Shown here: positions 9,668 through 20,352 of the stretch, piece after piece | How the letters are laid out: each line of letters begins with the position of its first letter | Numbering within the stretch: the first letter of the stretch is position 1 | Assembly: GCF_000209165.1 (NCBI RefSeq) | Contig: NC_009046.1 | Location: forward strand, 1,178,001 to 1,242,000 | DNA: 64,000 nt | Reading direction: 5' to 3' | Origin: Scheffersomyces stipitis CBS 6054 | Lineage: Eukaryota > Ascomycota > Pichiomycetes > Serinales > Debaryomycetaceae | Position numbers and translations under genes: made by a program | Notes under the pieces: generated by a model | Databases searched by the model: none | The model's input: only the letters and a program-made list of their open reading frames with translations | Told to the model about the DNA's origin: nothing

Positions 9668-12600
9668 ATGAAACCCTGGGGAACACTCGCTCTAGCTACT
9701 ACGCTAGTTTTGCCATGGTTTCCTGTGGTTCTGGGAGCAGTACGAGTTGACTCTGAAGCTGAACTATATAACTCCTTTGATAGGATAAAGCGGGGAGCTG
9801 TTATAAACGATGTTTTTGAAATCAAGCAGGCTCTAATTGACCAACAAAAAGAGAAGAACGGTGATAAGGACGAATGTCCACCCTGTTTCAACTGTAATTT
9901 GCCTAATTTCGAGTGTGTTCAGTTTTCTGAATGTAACATATTCACTGGTAATTGCGGCTGTAGAGATGGTTTTGGTGGGGTTGACTGCAGTGAGCCATTG
10001 TGTGGGGCTCTTTCAGACGGGAACAACAATAGACCCGTAAGAAAGAAGGCTACTTGCGAATGCAAAGAGGGCTGGAAGGGTATAAATTGTAACATGTGTA
10101 CTGATGATTCTGTTTGTGATGCTTTCATGCCCGATGGTTTGAAGGGGACGTGCTATAAGACTGGTATTATCGTTAACAAGTTCCACCAGATGTGTGATGT
10201 AACGAATCCTAAGATCATTCTGATTTTGGGCGGAAAGAAGCCTCAAGCCACTTTCAGCTGTAACAAGACAGCAGAAAACTGTAACTTCCAGTTCTGGATT
10301 GACGAGCGGGAGTCCTTCTACTGTGACTTGAACAAATGTGTTTTAGACTATGACCTAGTAGCAAACACTACGAAGTACAACTGTGAAGAAGTCGCCTGTA
10401 AATGTTTGCCTGACAGAATGTTGTGTGGAGAAGCTGGATCTATTGATATTTCTGACTTCTTGACAGAAACCATTCGTGGACCAGGTGACTTCACCTGTGA
10501 TGTTGCTGACAGGAAGTGCCGTTTCTCAGAGCCCAGTATGAACGACTTGATCCAAAGTGTCTTTGGTGATCCGTACATCACGTTGAAGTGCAAATCTGGT
10601 GAGTGTGTTCATAAAAGTGAGATTCCGGGCTATGAAGTTCCTGATAGAAATAAGCTTACTTTGAACAACATCTTGCTATTAGCAGGAGTTGTTTTGGTTA
10701 CAGCATTATTGGTAGCAACTACTATACATAACATCCGTCAATCTCCTTTGTTTAAAGCTGGAATTGGTTCCTTCGAGCCATTAGATGGAGACTCGAGTGC
10801 TTTGAACAATAACTTTACTCCTACCAATATTGCGTTTGAAGGTATCAGCTACAGAGTTAGGAGTGGACAGCAGGTTTTGAATAATGTCTCTGGTAAAATT
10901 GAGCCAGGTGAATGTTTGGCCATTATGGGAGGCTCTGGAGCAGGTAAAACGACTCTCTTAGATATCTTGGCTGGTAAAAACAAGGGCGGTGAAGTTTATG
11001 GAAGCATCTATGTCAACGGCAACATATTGAACCCAGACGACTACAAGAAAATTGTTGGTTTTGTAGACCAAGAAGACCATTTGATTCCTACCTTGACAGT
11101 TTATGAAACTGTTTTGAACAGTGCCTTGCTTAGACTTCCAAGGAACATGACCTTGAGACAAAAGGAATCTAGAGTTATTGAAGTGTTGAACGAGTTAAGA
11201 ATTTTAAGTATCAAAGATAGAGTCATTGGCTCCAACTTCAAAAGAGGTATTTCGGGAGGTGAAAAGAGAAGAGTTTCTATTGCTTGTGAAATGGTTACCT
11301 CTCCTTCTATCTTGTTCTTGGACGAGCCCACTTCTGGTCTTGATTCCTATAATGCCAGAAATGTTGTAGAGTGTTTGGTGAAGTTATCTAGAGACTTCAA
11401 CCGCACTATTGTATTCACTATTCATCAACCAAGAAGTAATATCGTTTCTTTGTTTGACAAGTTAATTTTGTTGTCTGAAGGTGATTTGATTTACTCGGGG
11501 GATATGATCAAGTGCAACGACTTCTTTGCTAAATATGGTTACCAGTGCCCTTTGGGTTACAATATTGCTGACTACTTGATTGACATCACCATCGACCATA
11601 AAAAGATTGTTAGAGTACCATCCGAAGATGAGATTGCAGAAGAAGGAAGCTCAGAAGGACACGAAGATATTCACCAAGCTTTTGTTGAAGATACTGCGGG
11701 AGAGGTCGACACTACCAGAGAATGGGAACACTTTGCTGTTCACAGAGATGAGTACAACTACGCACCCTTAACTAAAAAAGGATCGAAGGATCAAAGCAAG
11801 TATATTCAGATCAAGAATAAGCTTCCTCAAATCTTTGCTGATTCAGTATTGGCAATCGAATTACAGACTGAAATCGATGAGGCAAAGAATAACCCTGTTC
11901 CTCTTGACTTAAAGAATCATATGATGAAGAAGGCTAGCTTCCTTAATCAGATCCTTATCTTGTCTTCCAGAACATTCAAAAACTTGTACAGAAATCCTAG
12001 ATTGTTGTTGACTAACTATGTCTTGTCTTTGGTGGTTGGTGCATTCTGTGGATATTTGTACTACAGCGTAGCCAATGATATTAGTGGATTCCAGAATAGA
12101 TTGGGTCTCTTCTTCTTCGTATTGGCTTTCTTTGGTTTTTCGGCATTGACTGGTTTACATTCATTTTCTTCAGAAAGAATCATTTTCATCCGTGAAAGAG
12201 CAAATAATTATTACCATCCATTTGCGTATTACATCAGTAAGATTGTATGTGATATTCTTCCTTTGAGAGTTCTTCCTCCCATCTTGTTGATTAGTATTGC
12301 TTATCCATTAGTTGGTTTGACAATGGAACATAACGGATTCTTGAAGGCTATGGTCGTGCTAATCTTGTTCAACGTAGCTGTTGCTGTAGAGATGTTAATT
12401 GTTGGTATCTTGATCAAAGAGCCAGGTACTTCGACTATGATTGGTGTGTTGATCTTATTGTTGTCGTTGTTGTTCGCTGGTTTGTTCATCAACAGCGAGG
12501 ATTTGAAGGTTCAAATCAAATGGCTTGAATGGATTTCGCTTTTCCATTATGCCTACGAAGCTTTGTCGATCAACGAAGTAAAGGACTTGATATTAAAAGA

Positions 12601-12769
12601 AAAGAAGTACGGTTTATCTATTGAAGTTCCAGGTGCTGTAATCTTGAGTACTTTTGGATTTGATGTTGGTGCCTTCTGGAAGGATGTTGCGTTCTTGGGT
12701 GGGTTATCTGGAGCCTTCTTAGTATTGGGATATCTTTTCTTACACAATTTTACCATAGAGAAAAGGTAA
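9668..12769 (+). CDS. ADP1: Adp1-type ABC transporter (ABCG half-transporter with extracellular EGF-like region)
   Basis: A 1033-residue protein matching the unusual Adp1 plan (S. cerevisiae Adp1 is about 1049). An N-terminal signal peptide (residues 1-22) leads into a cysteine-rich, EGF-like ectodomain (residues 58-310, many CxC/CxxC spacings) and one membrane segment near 330-352. A nucleotide-binding domain follows, with Walker A GGSGAGKTT near 420, signature SGGEKRR near 528 and Walker B LFLDEPTSGLDS near 548. After an acidic linker come about six C-terminal membrane segments (780-1028). The domain order NBD-TMD and the sequence place it in the ABCG/White family. The substrate of Adp1 is not well established. 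The ATG at 9668 directly precedes the signal peptide. It is convergent with the MAP-kinase gene, with 100 bp between the stops. Confidence 0.93.
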   Translation: MKPWGTLALATTLVLPWFPVVLGAVRVDSEAELYNSFDRIKRGAVINDVFEIKQALIDQQKEKNGDKDECPPCFNCNLPNFECVQFSECNIFTGNCGCRDGFGGVDCSEPLCGALSDGNNNRPVRKKATCECKEGWKGINCNMCTDDSVCDAFMPDGLKGTCYKTGIIVNKFHQMCDVTNPKIILILGGKKPQATFSCNKTAENCNFQFWIDERESFYCDLNKCVLDYDLVANTTKYNCEEVACKCLPDRMLCGEAGSIDISDFLTETIRGPGDFTCDVADRKCRFSEPSMNDLIQSVFGDPYITLKCKSGECVHKSEIPGYEVPDRNKLTLNNILLLAGVVLVTALLVATTIHNIRQSPLFKAGIGSFEPLDGDSSALNNNFTPTNIAFEGISYRVRSGQQVLNNVSGKIEPGECLAIMGGSGAGKTTLLDILAGKNKGGEVYGSIYVNGNILNPDDYKKIVGFVDQEDHLIPTLTVYETVLNSALLRLPRNMTLRQKESRVIEVLNELRILSIKDRVIGSNFKRGISGGEKRRVSIACEMVTSPSILFLDEPTSGLDSYNARNVVECLVKLSRDFNRTIVFTIHQPRSNIVSLFDKLILLSEGDLIYSGDMIKCNDFFAKYGYQCPLGYNIADYLIDITIDHKKIVRVPSEDEIAEEGSSEGHEDIHQAFVEDTAGEVDTTREWEHFAVHRDEYNYAPLTKKGSKDQSKYIQIKNKLPQIFADSVLAIELQTEIDEAKNNPVPLDLKNHMMKKASFLNQILILSSRTFKNLYRNPRLLLTNYVLSLVVGAFCGYLYYSVANDISGFQNRLGLFFFVLAFFGFSALTGLHSFSSERIIFIRERANNYYHPFAYYISKIVCDILPLRVLPPILLISIAYPLVGLTMEHNGFLKAMVVLILFNVAVAVEMLIVGILIKEPGTSTMIGVLILLLSLLFAGLFINSEDLKVQIKWLEWISLFHYAYEALSINEVKDLILKEKKYGLSIEVPGAVILSTFGFDVGAFWKDVAFLGGLSGAFLVLGYLFLHNFTIEKR

Positions 12770-12870
12770 TAATTCACCTTGACAGAAAAGAATGTTCTCT
12801 ATATTAGTTTGAATTTTTGTACTATTTAGAGTAATAAAGATATGTAAATTGATAGGACATCGCTGCTAAC

Positions 12871-14034
12871 CTAGCCTCTTAGTTGTTTTATTTCTCTGTA
12901 TAATTGCCTCTTCAACTCCATGGTATCTAGCTTGTCTTTTTCTACATCGAAGTCAAACTCTTCTGCTGCTATTGGCGTTGTCGTTGGTTCATCATTTGGA
13001 TCATGGTATCTGGAAACAAATGGATGTGATAAAGCTTCATCTACGGATATTCTTTTGTCTGGGTTGAAGGCCAACATCCTCTCTAAGAGATCTATTCCCT
13101 GAGGGCTGATCTTCCTTCTGCCGTGTCTTTGCAATCTTGAAGGATGGTTATTACAAAGGTCTGCAAAATCTAAACGAACTTGATGCTTTAGGGATTTTAT
13201 GAAGCTCCTTGCTCTGGCAGATTTGATGCTATGGAAATCTTCTCCCATAGGAGTTCCCAAAACTTGGAGAATCAATTGCAACTGGTTCTGATAGTCTTTG
13301 CCTGGAAACAAAGGTCTATAAGTCAACATCTCTGCAAGAATACAGCCTACAGACCAAACATCGATTTCAGATGAATACTGGGCCGAATTGAGCATGATTT
13401 CTGGAGCCCTATACCATCTAGTAGCAACATACTCTGTTAATGCCGATATTCCTCCTTTTTTTGGTATCTTCGACGAATTTGGGTGCAGAACATCCAAACG
13501 AGCCAACCCGAAATCACAGATTTTCAAGTCACAATTCTCGTTGATAAGAATATTGGACGGCTTTAAATCTCTGTGTATAACACCAGCACTATGGATGAGT
13601 TTGAGCCCTCTCAAAATTTGGTAGGTGAAGTACTGAACATGTTCCTCACTGAGAATCTGAGACTCGATCACATTTACCAAGTCAGTAGGCATATACTCCT
13701 GGATTATGTAGACCTCCTTGAAAGAGTTGAAGTCTTGAGGTTGTTGCACATCATATAGTTGTACGATATTCTCGTGGTTACTGAGACGAGACAATAGCTT
13801 GATTTCTCTCAAGGTCCGCAAGCAGAAGAGAGGCTTATCAAATGGCTCAATCTTCTTGATTGCAACCTGAGTGCCGGTAGGTACATGGATAGCAAGTGAA
13901 ACAATACCGTAGGCCCCTTCACCTAACACCCGAACTACCTTAAAGCTTTGCGAGACATTAAACACCACCATGCGTTTAACCTGCTGTTGTGGAGAGCCCC
14001 ATAGTGGTGTTCTTGGGTTTCTGGAAACAAGCAT
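12871..14034 (-). CDS. Fus3/Kss1-family MAP kinase (pheromone/filamentation type; Cek2-like)
   Basis: A 387-residue protein kinase with every catalytic element: glycine loop GEGAYG (38-43), VAIKK lysine near 60, HRDLKPSN (154-161), DFG (174-176), the dual-phosphorylation motif TEY at 200-202, RWYRAPE, and a C-terminal YHDPNDEP common-docking segment. TEY rules out the Hog1 type (TGY), and IEPFDKPLFCLRTLREIK is typical of Fus3/Kss1 rather than Slt2. An insert of about ten residues sits before TEY, and the alignment looks more divergent than typical Cek1/Kss1. That would fit the faster-evolving mating-type kinase (Cek2/Fus3 role), but the paralog is not settled from sequence alone. A second in-frame ATG at residue 22 (MVVFNVSQ) is nearer the conserved region and could be the true start. 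Confidence 0.85.
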   Translation of the reverse strand: MLVSRNPRTPLWGSPQQQVKRMVVFNVSQSFKVVRVLGEGAYGIVSLAIHVPTGTQVAIKKIEPFDKPLFCLRTLREIKLLSRLSNHENIVQLYDVQQPQDFNSFKEVYIIQEYMPTDLVNVIESQILSEEHVQYFTYQILRGLKLIHSAGVIHRDLKPSNILINENCDLKICDFGLARLDVLHPNSSKIPKKGGISALTEYVATRWYRAPEIMLNSAQYSSEIDVWSVGCILAEMLTYRPLFPGKDYQNQLQLILQVLGTPMGEDFHSIKSARARSFIKSLKHQVRLDFADLCNNHPSRLQRHGRRKISPQGIDLLERMLAFNPDKRISVDEALSHPFVSRYHDPNDEPTTTPIAAEEFDFDVEKDKLDTMELKRQLYREIKQLRG

Positions 14035-15159
14035 TTCGGGCTATATCTAGAAAAATTGATGTCTATCTTGGGCACCAGAAAGATGTCAACATTTAAGTAT
14101 TCCCACCACCATGGTTGAACAAGTGTAGACTAAGAGAATTGTGTAGATCTCCTTTGTTTCAATCTGTTTAGGATCCTTGAATTCGAAACATGTTAATCGT
14201 GTACGATTGCAAATTTTAAAGTATAAATATACTTGTCAGTTAAATTGTGTGCATATTTTACGAGAGCCGGTCAATTTACGAGCTGAGGTGCATATTTAAG
14301 GGATTGGATCTCCCAACTACTATATCTCCATGTTTCAGATGTCTCAAAATGTCCATAAACCAAAAATTTTTGAATCATATCCTTGACGAATGACACTTTT
14401 CAAACTTCTGCTTTCCATCTTGTTAACTAAAATTGCCACAATTCAAAACCAAAACTAAATCTATTCCTTTCAGCTGTGCGGGGCTTCTGTTATCAAAGAA
14501 GTTACCAAATTACTAATTCTAACCTCATTTTCCCAAATGTGAATCCAGAATTATTGTCTCCACTTATGAATCACCAGGCAGAACAGCAATTCCATTCAAC
14601 TAACAAAATATCACCAACTCTGGTCTTCGAGTTCCGTGATGGGTCGAGAGGGGAAATGTTCGAAAACTCAAGCGGCTTAGTTGAATCAGATGGAAGATAC
14701 AAAAGATGATTGCTGAATCTCTCACACTTCCGGTTATCATGCCATAAAGCGTTGCCCATGGTTACCTTCTCAACAATTCCACATGATTATGAATCCTTTA
14801 TGAAATATTTGATCATCAATATGAGACTGAAAATAAATCGTGAGTCTCGAATTCCGACCTTGCAAAAATAAATTCTATATATTCCGACTGGAAATAGAAT
14901 ATTTGCTTACAGGCTGCAGCTTACTTGCATCTCCGACCCAGACGGCTATTCAGGTAACAATTTCCTATAGTGGACTAACATCTAAGCCAAAATCTATCGA
15001 CTTACGGAATGTAGAACCATGTGTGAAATAGGCTAGTCTCTCGAAGGCAAAACCTTAGTCATTTTTCCAACAAATAGAAGATTTTTAGGAGATTTTGATT
15101 TCCTGCATATAGTGCTTTCGGAGTCCCGAGCTCTACGTTGTCTGAGGAACTCAATATCT
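14035..15159. other. Intergenic region between MAP kinase and first tRNA-Ser
   Basis: About 1.1 kb, AT-rich. The part near 14035-14300 is the upstream region of the kinase gene. Short open frames at 14476-14709 and 14840-15031 lack similarity or a convincing ATG. Nothing else is supported. Confidence 0.4.
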
Positions 15160-15241
15160 GGCAACTTGTCCGAGTGGTTAAGGAGAAAGATTAGAAATCT
15201 TTTGGGCTTTGCCCGCGCAGGTTCGAGTCCTGCAGTTGTCG
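15160..15241 (+). tRNA. tRNA-Ser(AGA), copy 1
   Basis: An 82-nt class II tRNA. The acceptor stem GGCAACT pairs with AGTTGTC, followed by discriminator G. The anticodon stem AAAGA/TCTTT encloses loop TTAGAAA with anticodon AGA (reads UCU and, as inosine, UCC/UCA). A long variable arm (GGGCTTTGCCC) marks a serine tRNA, and the T arm is GCAGGTTCGAGTCCTGC. There is no intron. A T-tract follows at 15246-15250, suitable as a Pol III terminator. Identical to the copy at 16322. Confidence 0.97.
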
Positions 15242-16321
15242 TTATATCTTTTTGCTTTCTGATATCCTTAATTGTTCAAACATCTGAAGTCAGCAATCTG
15301 AAAGTCGAAGTGTACGTTTTCTCGTAAATCCTTTGTTCGACATAGACAAATTTTTCAAGCAGTAGCTCCATTTTTTACGGACTAACTTTTCGGAAAAATA
15401 TTCCAGCGCGGATTTTACGTTGTGCATTCGTTCCGTGAAAAAGTGGGGTATGAGGATAGAAGATCGGAAAATTTTACGGCCCTATTTTCATTATCAATAT
15501 TTCATGCTTTGGTGTCTACAATAATCCGAAAAGTTTGCTCAAGTTGAAGGTTAAAGGTTTGGCTAATTTTCAAGATCTAATTTGCATTGTTTAGAAATAC
15601 TAGAAGCCCGTAAAAAAGAATAAATTAAGGAAACAGAATAGGGATCTATTACCCCTAATTAAACCCCTTTATCACTCCTTCTCGATAGTAGTAAATTGGA
15701 GTACAAATTTGGAAATGCAATTAAATCACACTTTAGGAAGTTCCTCTCATTAGAACTTCAACAAACTGTTGAAGCTATTCCGTAATATTTTTTACAAAGC
15801 AATGAAGTTGACTGTGTGTTTTGGCTTTTGAATATTTGCATTTATTTTTAACAGGTTCTAATCAAAGGAAAATCAGCTAAGTAAAGATAAGTGGTAGACA
15901 AAAAGTCTTCAACTCTTATTAAATAGTTGCAATATGTAGAACACTTCGATGAAGGATAACAGACTCCGATTAGTGTCTTTTGCTGCATTAACTGGTTTTA
16001 TCAAAGTCAAAAGATGGAATTGAAGAGTTATTTTACAAAAAGACAAAAATTGCGACTAAAGCTAAACAAATGGAGTTTTTCACTACAGATTTTTTTTTCG
16101 AGTTGGCATTCATTGCAGCTTACGGCTAACATACTTACTACATAGAAGATGGATCATATTCTAACCCATACTGAAGGAAATACCAAAATAATGATAGGTA
16201 ATAATCCAGAGCAGACAATTCAATCCTTTTATCCCGTGATATATGTCACGCTTTCCCGTGAAATATAGCACCTGACACATGAAGATGCTAAAAAAAATTA
16301 ACTTAACATTTTCACGAATAA
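15242..16321. other. Spacer between the two tRNA-Ser genes
   Basis: About 1.1 kb of AT-rich sequence with no credible ORF. The flanks of the two tRNA copies are not similar, so the duplication (if local) is old or involved only the tRNA. I see no LTR or other mobile-element ends. Confidence 0.4.
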
Positions 16322-16403
16322 GGCAACTTGTCCGAGTGGTTAAGGAGAAAGATTAGAAATCTTTTGGGCTTTGCCCGCGCAGGTTCGAGTCCTGCAGTTG
16401 TCG
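16322..16403 (+). tRNA. tRNA-Ser(AGA), copy 2
   Basis: The same 82 nt as the gene at 15160, base for base, with anticodon AGA, the long variable arm and discriminator G. It is followed by a short T-run at 16408-16412. It lies about 180 bp beyond the 3' end of VPS75, in opposite orientation. Confidence 0.97.
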
Positions 16404-16579
16404 TTACTTTTTGTTCATTCAAACTAATAGTAGATAATTAGGCAAGTGGTTGTAAGCTTCCCCCAGTTCAACAGTCTACAGCCTAATTTACTATGGTATG
16501 TTGTCTTTTTTTGCTTATATTTATAATGCTAATATTTCTGAACATGGAATCCATGATTTTTAACCAAAAAATGGCTCTT

Positions 16580-17401
16580 TCACTTTCTTCTCTTTGGTTC
16601 TTGCTCAATCTCGTCTTCACCGGAACGTTTTCCAGTGTCAACGTCTTCTTCTTCGCTCAAGTCAAGCTCCTCACCTTCTGAACTGTCTTCTTCATCACTT
16701 TGATCATCTTCATCTTCATTTGGAAGTGCCAATACGTAGTACTTTAAGGCATTCAAGAACAAATCGTCTACTATAAGCCTTGTAAGATCCTCTCCGCTTC
16801 TGAATTCTTTGCCCAGTTTTTCTCCTGTCCAAGCAAACCAAGAGAAGAACGACTTCATTCCCAATCTGTAGTTCTTTTTTTGGTCTTTGGTCAATTCTTT
16901 ACCTTTATTTTCCTTCTTGATTAGAATGGGATTTATAGATTGCAATTCTTCTGGCCATTCTATGTCTACGGGGTCTGAGACAATTGTTTCTTCACCATCT
17001 TTAACGATGGTTCTGAAGTTCTTGGTAACTTCCTGTGGTGGCACAAGCAGATCATCAGAATCAGCAAAGGTGATGGTGATAGAGAAATCCTTATAGTTGT
17101 CACCACTAGTATCATCTGAGTCTGCTACAGGGTAATAGACGTACAAATTCTCGATGGACTCAAGATACTTCAAGTCTTCTACATTGACGTACTCTGCAAA
17201 GTCGTCATTTTCTGCCAAAACAATGTACCAGAACATCTTGACCAGCTTGAGAATGTCTCGACGGGTAGCATACAGCTGTTGGGTGCGTTTGATTCTGTAT
17301 ATTTCGGCATCTTTCTCGGCCACAGACATCTCCTTCTCCCACTGGGCAAGTTGGTCTAAGCTCTTCTGGAGATTTTGGGCTTCTGAAGGATCTTGCGACA
17401 T
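16580..17401 (-). CDS. VPS75: NAP-family histone chaperone Vps75
   Basis: A 273-residue protein, close to the 264 of S. cerevisiae Vps75. An N-terminal long helix (about residues 8-60, EKEMSVAEKDAEIYRIKRTQQL) forms the dimerising coiled coil. A NAP/SET 'earmuff' domain follows (70-225, ending FFSWFAWTG and LIVDDLFLNALKYYV). The C-terminal tail is strongly acidic and ends in KRSGEDEIEQEPKRRK, a likely nuclear signal. Vps75 binds H3-H4 and stimulates the acetyltransferase Rtt109. Nap1 itself would be longer (over 400 residues), so Vps75 is the better fit. The ATG is CAT at 17399-17401. Confidence 0.85.
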   Translation of the reverse strand: MSQDPSEAQNLQKSLDQLAQWEKEMSVAEKDAEIYRIKRTQQLYATRRDILKLVKMFWYIVLAENDDFAEYVNVEDLKYLESIENLYVYYPVADSDDTSGDNYKDFSITITFADSDDLLVPPQEVTKNFRTIVKDGEETIVSDPVDIEWPEELQSINPILIKKENKGKELTKDQKKNYRLGMKSFFSWFAWTGEKLGKEFRSGEDLTRLIVDDLFLNALKYYVLALPNEDEDDQSDEEDSSEGEELDLSEEEDVDTGKRSGEDEIEQEPKRRK

Positions 17402-18234
17402 CCTGGTGATATTATCAATGGTAGAATGTAAAGATATACAATATGAATCGATTTGAAAAATCTGAAAAATTTCAAGACGATGATGAATTCAGAATCTAAG
17501 CCAATAATTGAAAAACTAAAAACTCGAAGAGTGTAAATAGTATTCTTGTTGGAAAAAGAACGTAGGTCTCCGTAACTATGTATACGACTAGGAAGAACGT
17601 ATACTCAATGGAACGCTTTAGACAGAGATGGTAGTATTGTATTATTCCTAGAACTCTCCCGTTAATTTTGTGCTCTAATATTCTACTCTCAGTGCGCCCA
17701 GATGGGACTAGACTGACCTCACAGTTACGATTCCATATATGATTCATCTTGAAAATTGGCAAAATTGCATGGGACATTCGTGACAATTATTTAGAACAAA
17801 ACTCACAAATACTAGTGACATAAAGTTATATACTGAGAGGTATTACACAGATTAGTAAAACACCATTGTTCTCTTTTGGCTCTCGTACCCTCATCCATGA
17901 ATTAACTGTACCAGATCATCACAGAAACACCAGAAACCCAACATTCGCGTCTTGCCTCATCTCACGACAACCCTATACCTGCTACGGGAAGAATATAGAG
18001 AATCTTGTTGATATTGTCAGGCTTTGGATACTTATAGATCTTCTACTACATTAAACTGACTTCTGGAATCAAATTTCATTAACTAAACACATCCTAGACA
18101 TATTTCTAGATCTAACTAAAGTCGTTTACCATTCGTATACATTTGCATTTATTGAAACTGTCACCATAAGTCAGTATTCACTTTACCCACTTTTCCATAT
18201 TCATTCACATCCTCATAATTTATTCCAGGTCAGC
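17402..18234. other. Divergent intergenic region VPS75 / GYP6-like
   Basis: About 830 bp, AT-rich, the shared upstream region of two divergent genes. The open frame at 17496-17786 (minus) starts with a non-ATG codon and is not accepted. Confidence 0.4.
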
Positions 18235-19767
18235 ATGCTCAAAGAGAACGATATCATATCAAAGGTGCTTCTCACCATCGACCACTGCAAAGCTAACATG
18301 GCTCTGTTCAAGACAGCCATCACCAGCAACGAGTATACTCCGCTTAACTCCAGCTGTTTCAGCCGAACCCTTGTCTGGAAAGCATGTCTCATCACCGATA
18401 GCTTGAAAATCCACACCTGGGAGTCGAAGCTCAGCGATTCTCGCGTAGTTTACCACCAGCTCACAAAGAGAGACGATATGGCGGTGCCGTGGTGGCATCT
18501 TGAATCTGATAGCAGTTTTTATTCTAGTAGAGAAATGTCCCGTAAGCCAAGCTTGAAGAACTCCAATTCTGCTGCCAAAAGAAGCCGGAGCTTGGGTAAA
18601 GTCCCTCTCACCCGGGTTTCCAACGTCGAAGACCCTCTTTCCAGTCACAGTAGATCCAGAAGCAGCACGCCTACGATTCCCTACGAATACACGGAAGAAG
18701 ATCTCGAGCTATTACAAACCATCATTCTCGATATTGACCGTCTTTTCCCTGGGGAAGAATTTTTCCATTCATCCAATGCCACTTCTGTTGTAGCCAAGAA
18801 ACAGATGATCGAAATTTTGTATGTTTGGGCCAAATGCAATCCACAAGTGGGCTACAAACAGGGTATCCACGAGATCTTGGGTTTATTGTACATCAATCTC
18901 AGTAAAGAAGCTGTGACAATACCTATTTCAAACACTATATCAGCAGATGACTTGAAAATCCTCACAATGTTCGATATTCACTACTTGTCGCATGATTTGT
19001 TTACCATTTTCAACAAACTTATGCTACAGAGTGGAGTCGTGACCCGCTTTTACGAAAACGAAAATGTGCTCTGGCAGTCCATCGAGAAATTCAACGTATA
19101 CTTGATGAAAGTGGATCAATTAATTCACTACAATTTGATTCAGAAACTAAGATTAGAATCTCAACTCTGGATTATTCGCTATTTACGTCTTCTATTATTG
19201 CGTGAATTGGGAAACGACTTGGAAACAACCATCTTACTCTGGGACAAGTTGGTAGCATCACAATTCTCTCACCATAACGGAAATACAATCACTGCCATCC
19301 CCGAGCTCATCATGTTCATGATCATCACACTTTTGATCCAGTTGAAGACCCCATTGATTACATGCGACTTCTCTGAAGGTTTGTCTTTACTTTTGCATTA
19401 TCCCGTTCCATCGGGATTGAAATCTAGTGCTTCAAGAAGCGACTTCATCGCTGCTCTCTATAAGGACGCCGCTAGACTTTATGAGCGTAGAGATAATGAT
19501 CTCAAGTTGTACGAGTACGGTCTCAAACTAAACAATACATACAATCGCAATCTCAAAATCACCATGAGCTACTCTGGGAGCGCTAGAAATAGCACCGACT
19601 CAGCCGGTAGCGGACGTGGTACTTCTATAAGCCCGTCACCTACTCCTCCCACATCTCAGTTGCCACCAGCTCCTCCTGGTGGTTCAAAAGAAGAACAGAT
19701 GAGGTTTGAGAAGATGCGCCTTGAGATGCGCTTGAAGAAGAAAGCGCAACTGATGTTACGAAACTAA
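18235..19767 (+). CDS. GYP6: TBC-domain Rab GTPase-activating protein, Gyp6-like
   Basis: A 510-residue protein with a TBC (Rab-GAP) domain. The arginine-finger motif IxxDxxR is present as IILDIDR (near residue 160), and the glutamine finger YxQG as GYKQGIHEILG (near 205). The spacing is short and a large variable insert precedes the IxxDxxR motif. The family resembles TBC1D5 and yeast Gyp6 (about 458 residues), a GAP for the Golgi Rab Ypt6. The C-terminus is Ser/Pro-rich (SISPSPTPPTS) and ends in a basic helix EKMRLEMRLKKKAQL. The ATG at 18235 opens a continuous frame. The assignment to a specific GYP paralog is tentative; the TBC domain itself is clear. Confidence 0.7.
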   Translation: MLKENDIISKVLLTIDHCKANMALFKTAITSNEYTPLNSSCFSRTLVWKACLITDSLKIHTWESKLSDSRVVYHQLTKRDDMAVPWWHLESDSSFYSSREMSRKPSLKNSNSAAKRSRSLGKVPLTRVSNVEDPLSSHSRSRSSTPTIPYEYTEEDLELLQTIILDIDRLFPGEEFFHSSNATSVVAKKQMIEILYVWAKCNPQVGYKQGIHEILGLLYINLSKEAVTIPISNTISADDLKILTMFDIHYLSHDLFTIFNKLMLQSGVVTRFYENENVLWQSIEKFNVYLMKVDQLIHYNLIQKLRLESQLWIIRYLRLLLLRELGNDLETTILLWDKLVASQFSHHNGNTITAIPELIMFMIITLLIQLKTPLITCDFSEGLSLLLHYPVPSGLKSSASRSDFIAALYKDAARLYERRDNDLKLYEYGLKLNNTYNRNLKITMSYSGSARNSTDSAGSGRGTSISPSPTPPTSQLPPAPPGGSKEEQMRFEKMRLEMRLKKKAQLMLRN

Positions 19768-20004
19768 ATAATTGCATTCTAGAAACGATAAGTAATACTT
19801 CTAATAGATCATCACAGTTTACGACGTAAAGATCCTTTTTGTCGGCTTAAAACTGTCGGCATAAAACTACTTAATTTCATGTACAAGTATATGTTAGTTT
19901 TCTGATATTAAAATGTGGTAGCGCCACCATTTAACTGAAAAATTCCAGATTCAACTTGTTAAGAATCCATCTCTTTTGCTCAATGAGAATTCATATTAGA
20001 CAGC

Positions 20005-20352
20005 ATGGGTAAGAGAAAGTCGTCGGCCAAACCGCAAAAGAAGATCAAACAGACGTTGGACGTCACGTTCACTTGTTTATTCTGTAATCATGAAAAGTCG
20101 GTGATATGTACATTAGATAAGAAGAACTCTTTGGGAGAGTTGCATTGCAAGATCTGTGGACAGAGTTTCCAGACCGCTATACATTCGTTATCGCAGCCAG
20201 TAGATATATACTCTGATTGGATTGATGCCTGTGAGGACTTGGCTGAAGAAGCCGAGAAGAACGGCGGAGGAGAAGAAAAGGAAGAGTACAGCGACGACGA
20301 ATATGAGACCAATAGATCCAGACCCGTTGACTCGGGCGATGACGAGTATTAG
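20005..20352 (+). CDS. ELF1: Transcription elongation factor Elf1
   Basis: A 115-residue protein with a basic N-terminus ([16 protein letters not shown]) and a zinc ribbon using Cys24, Cys27, Cys48 and Cys51 (CLFC...CKIC). The helical [16 protein letters not shown] segment is followed by an acidic tail rich in D/E. This is the Elf1 family plan. Elf1 travels with RNA polymerase II and helps it pass nucleosomes. S. cerevisiae Elf1 is about 145 residues, and the difference lies in the acidic tail. The ATG at 20005 is the only sensible start. Confidence 0.93.
   Translation: MGKRKSSAKPQKKIKQTLDVTFTCLFCNHEKSVICTLDKKNSLGELHCKICGQSFQTAIHSLSQPVDIYSDWIDACEDLAEEAEKNGGGEEKEEYSDDEYETNRSRPVDSGDDEY

Noticed and set aside
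16492..16500. ATG followed at once by GTATGT, like the first exon of a yeast ribosomal-protein gene
   Set aside because: The plus strand beyond it is antisense to VPS75 and no suitable branch point plus second exon is present.
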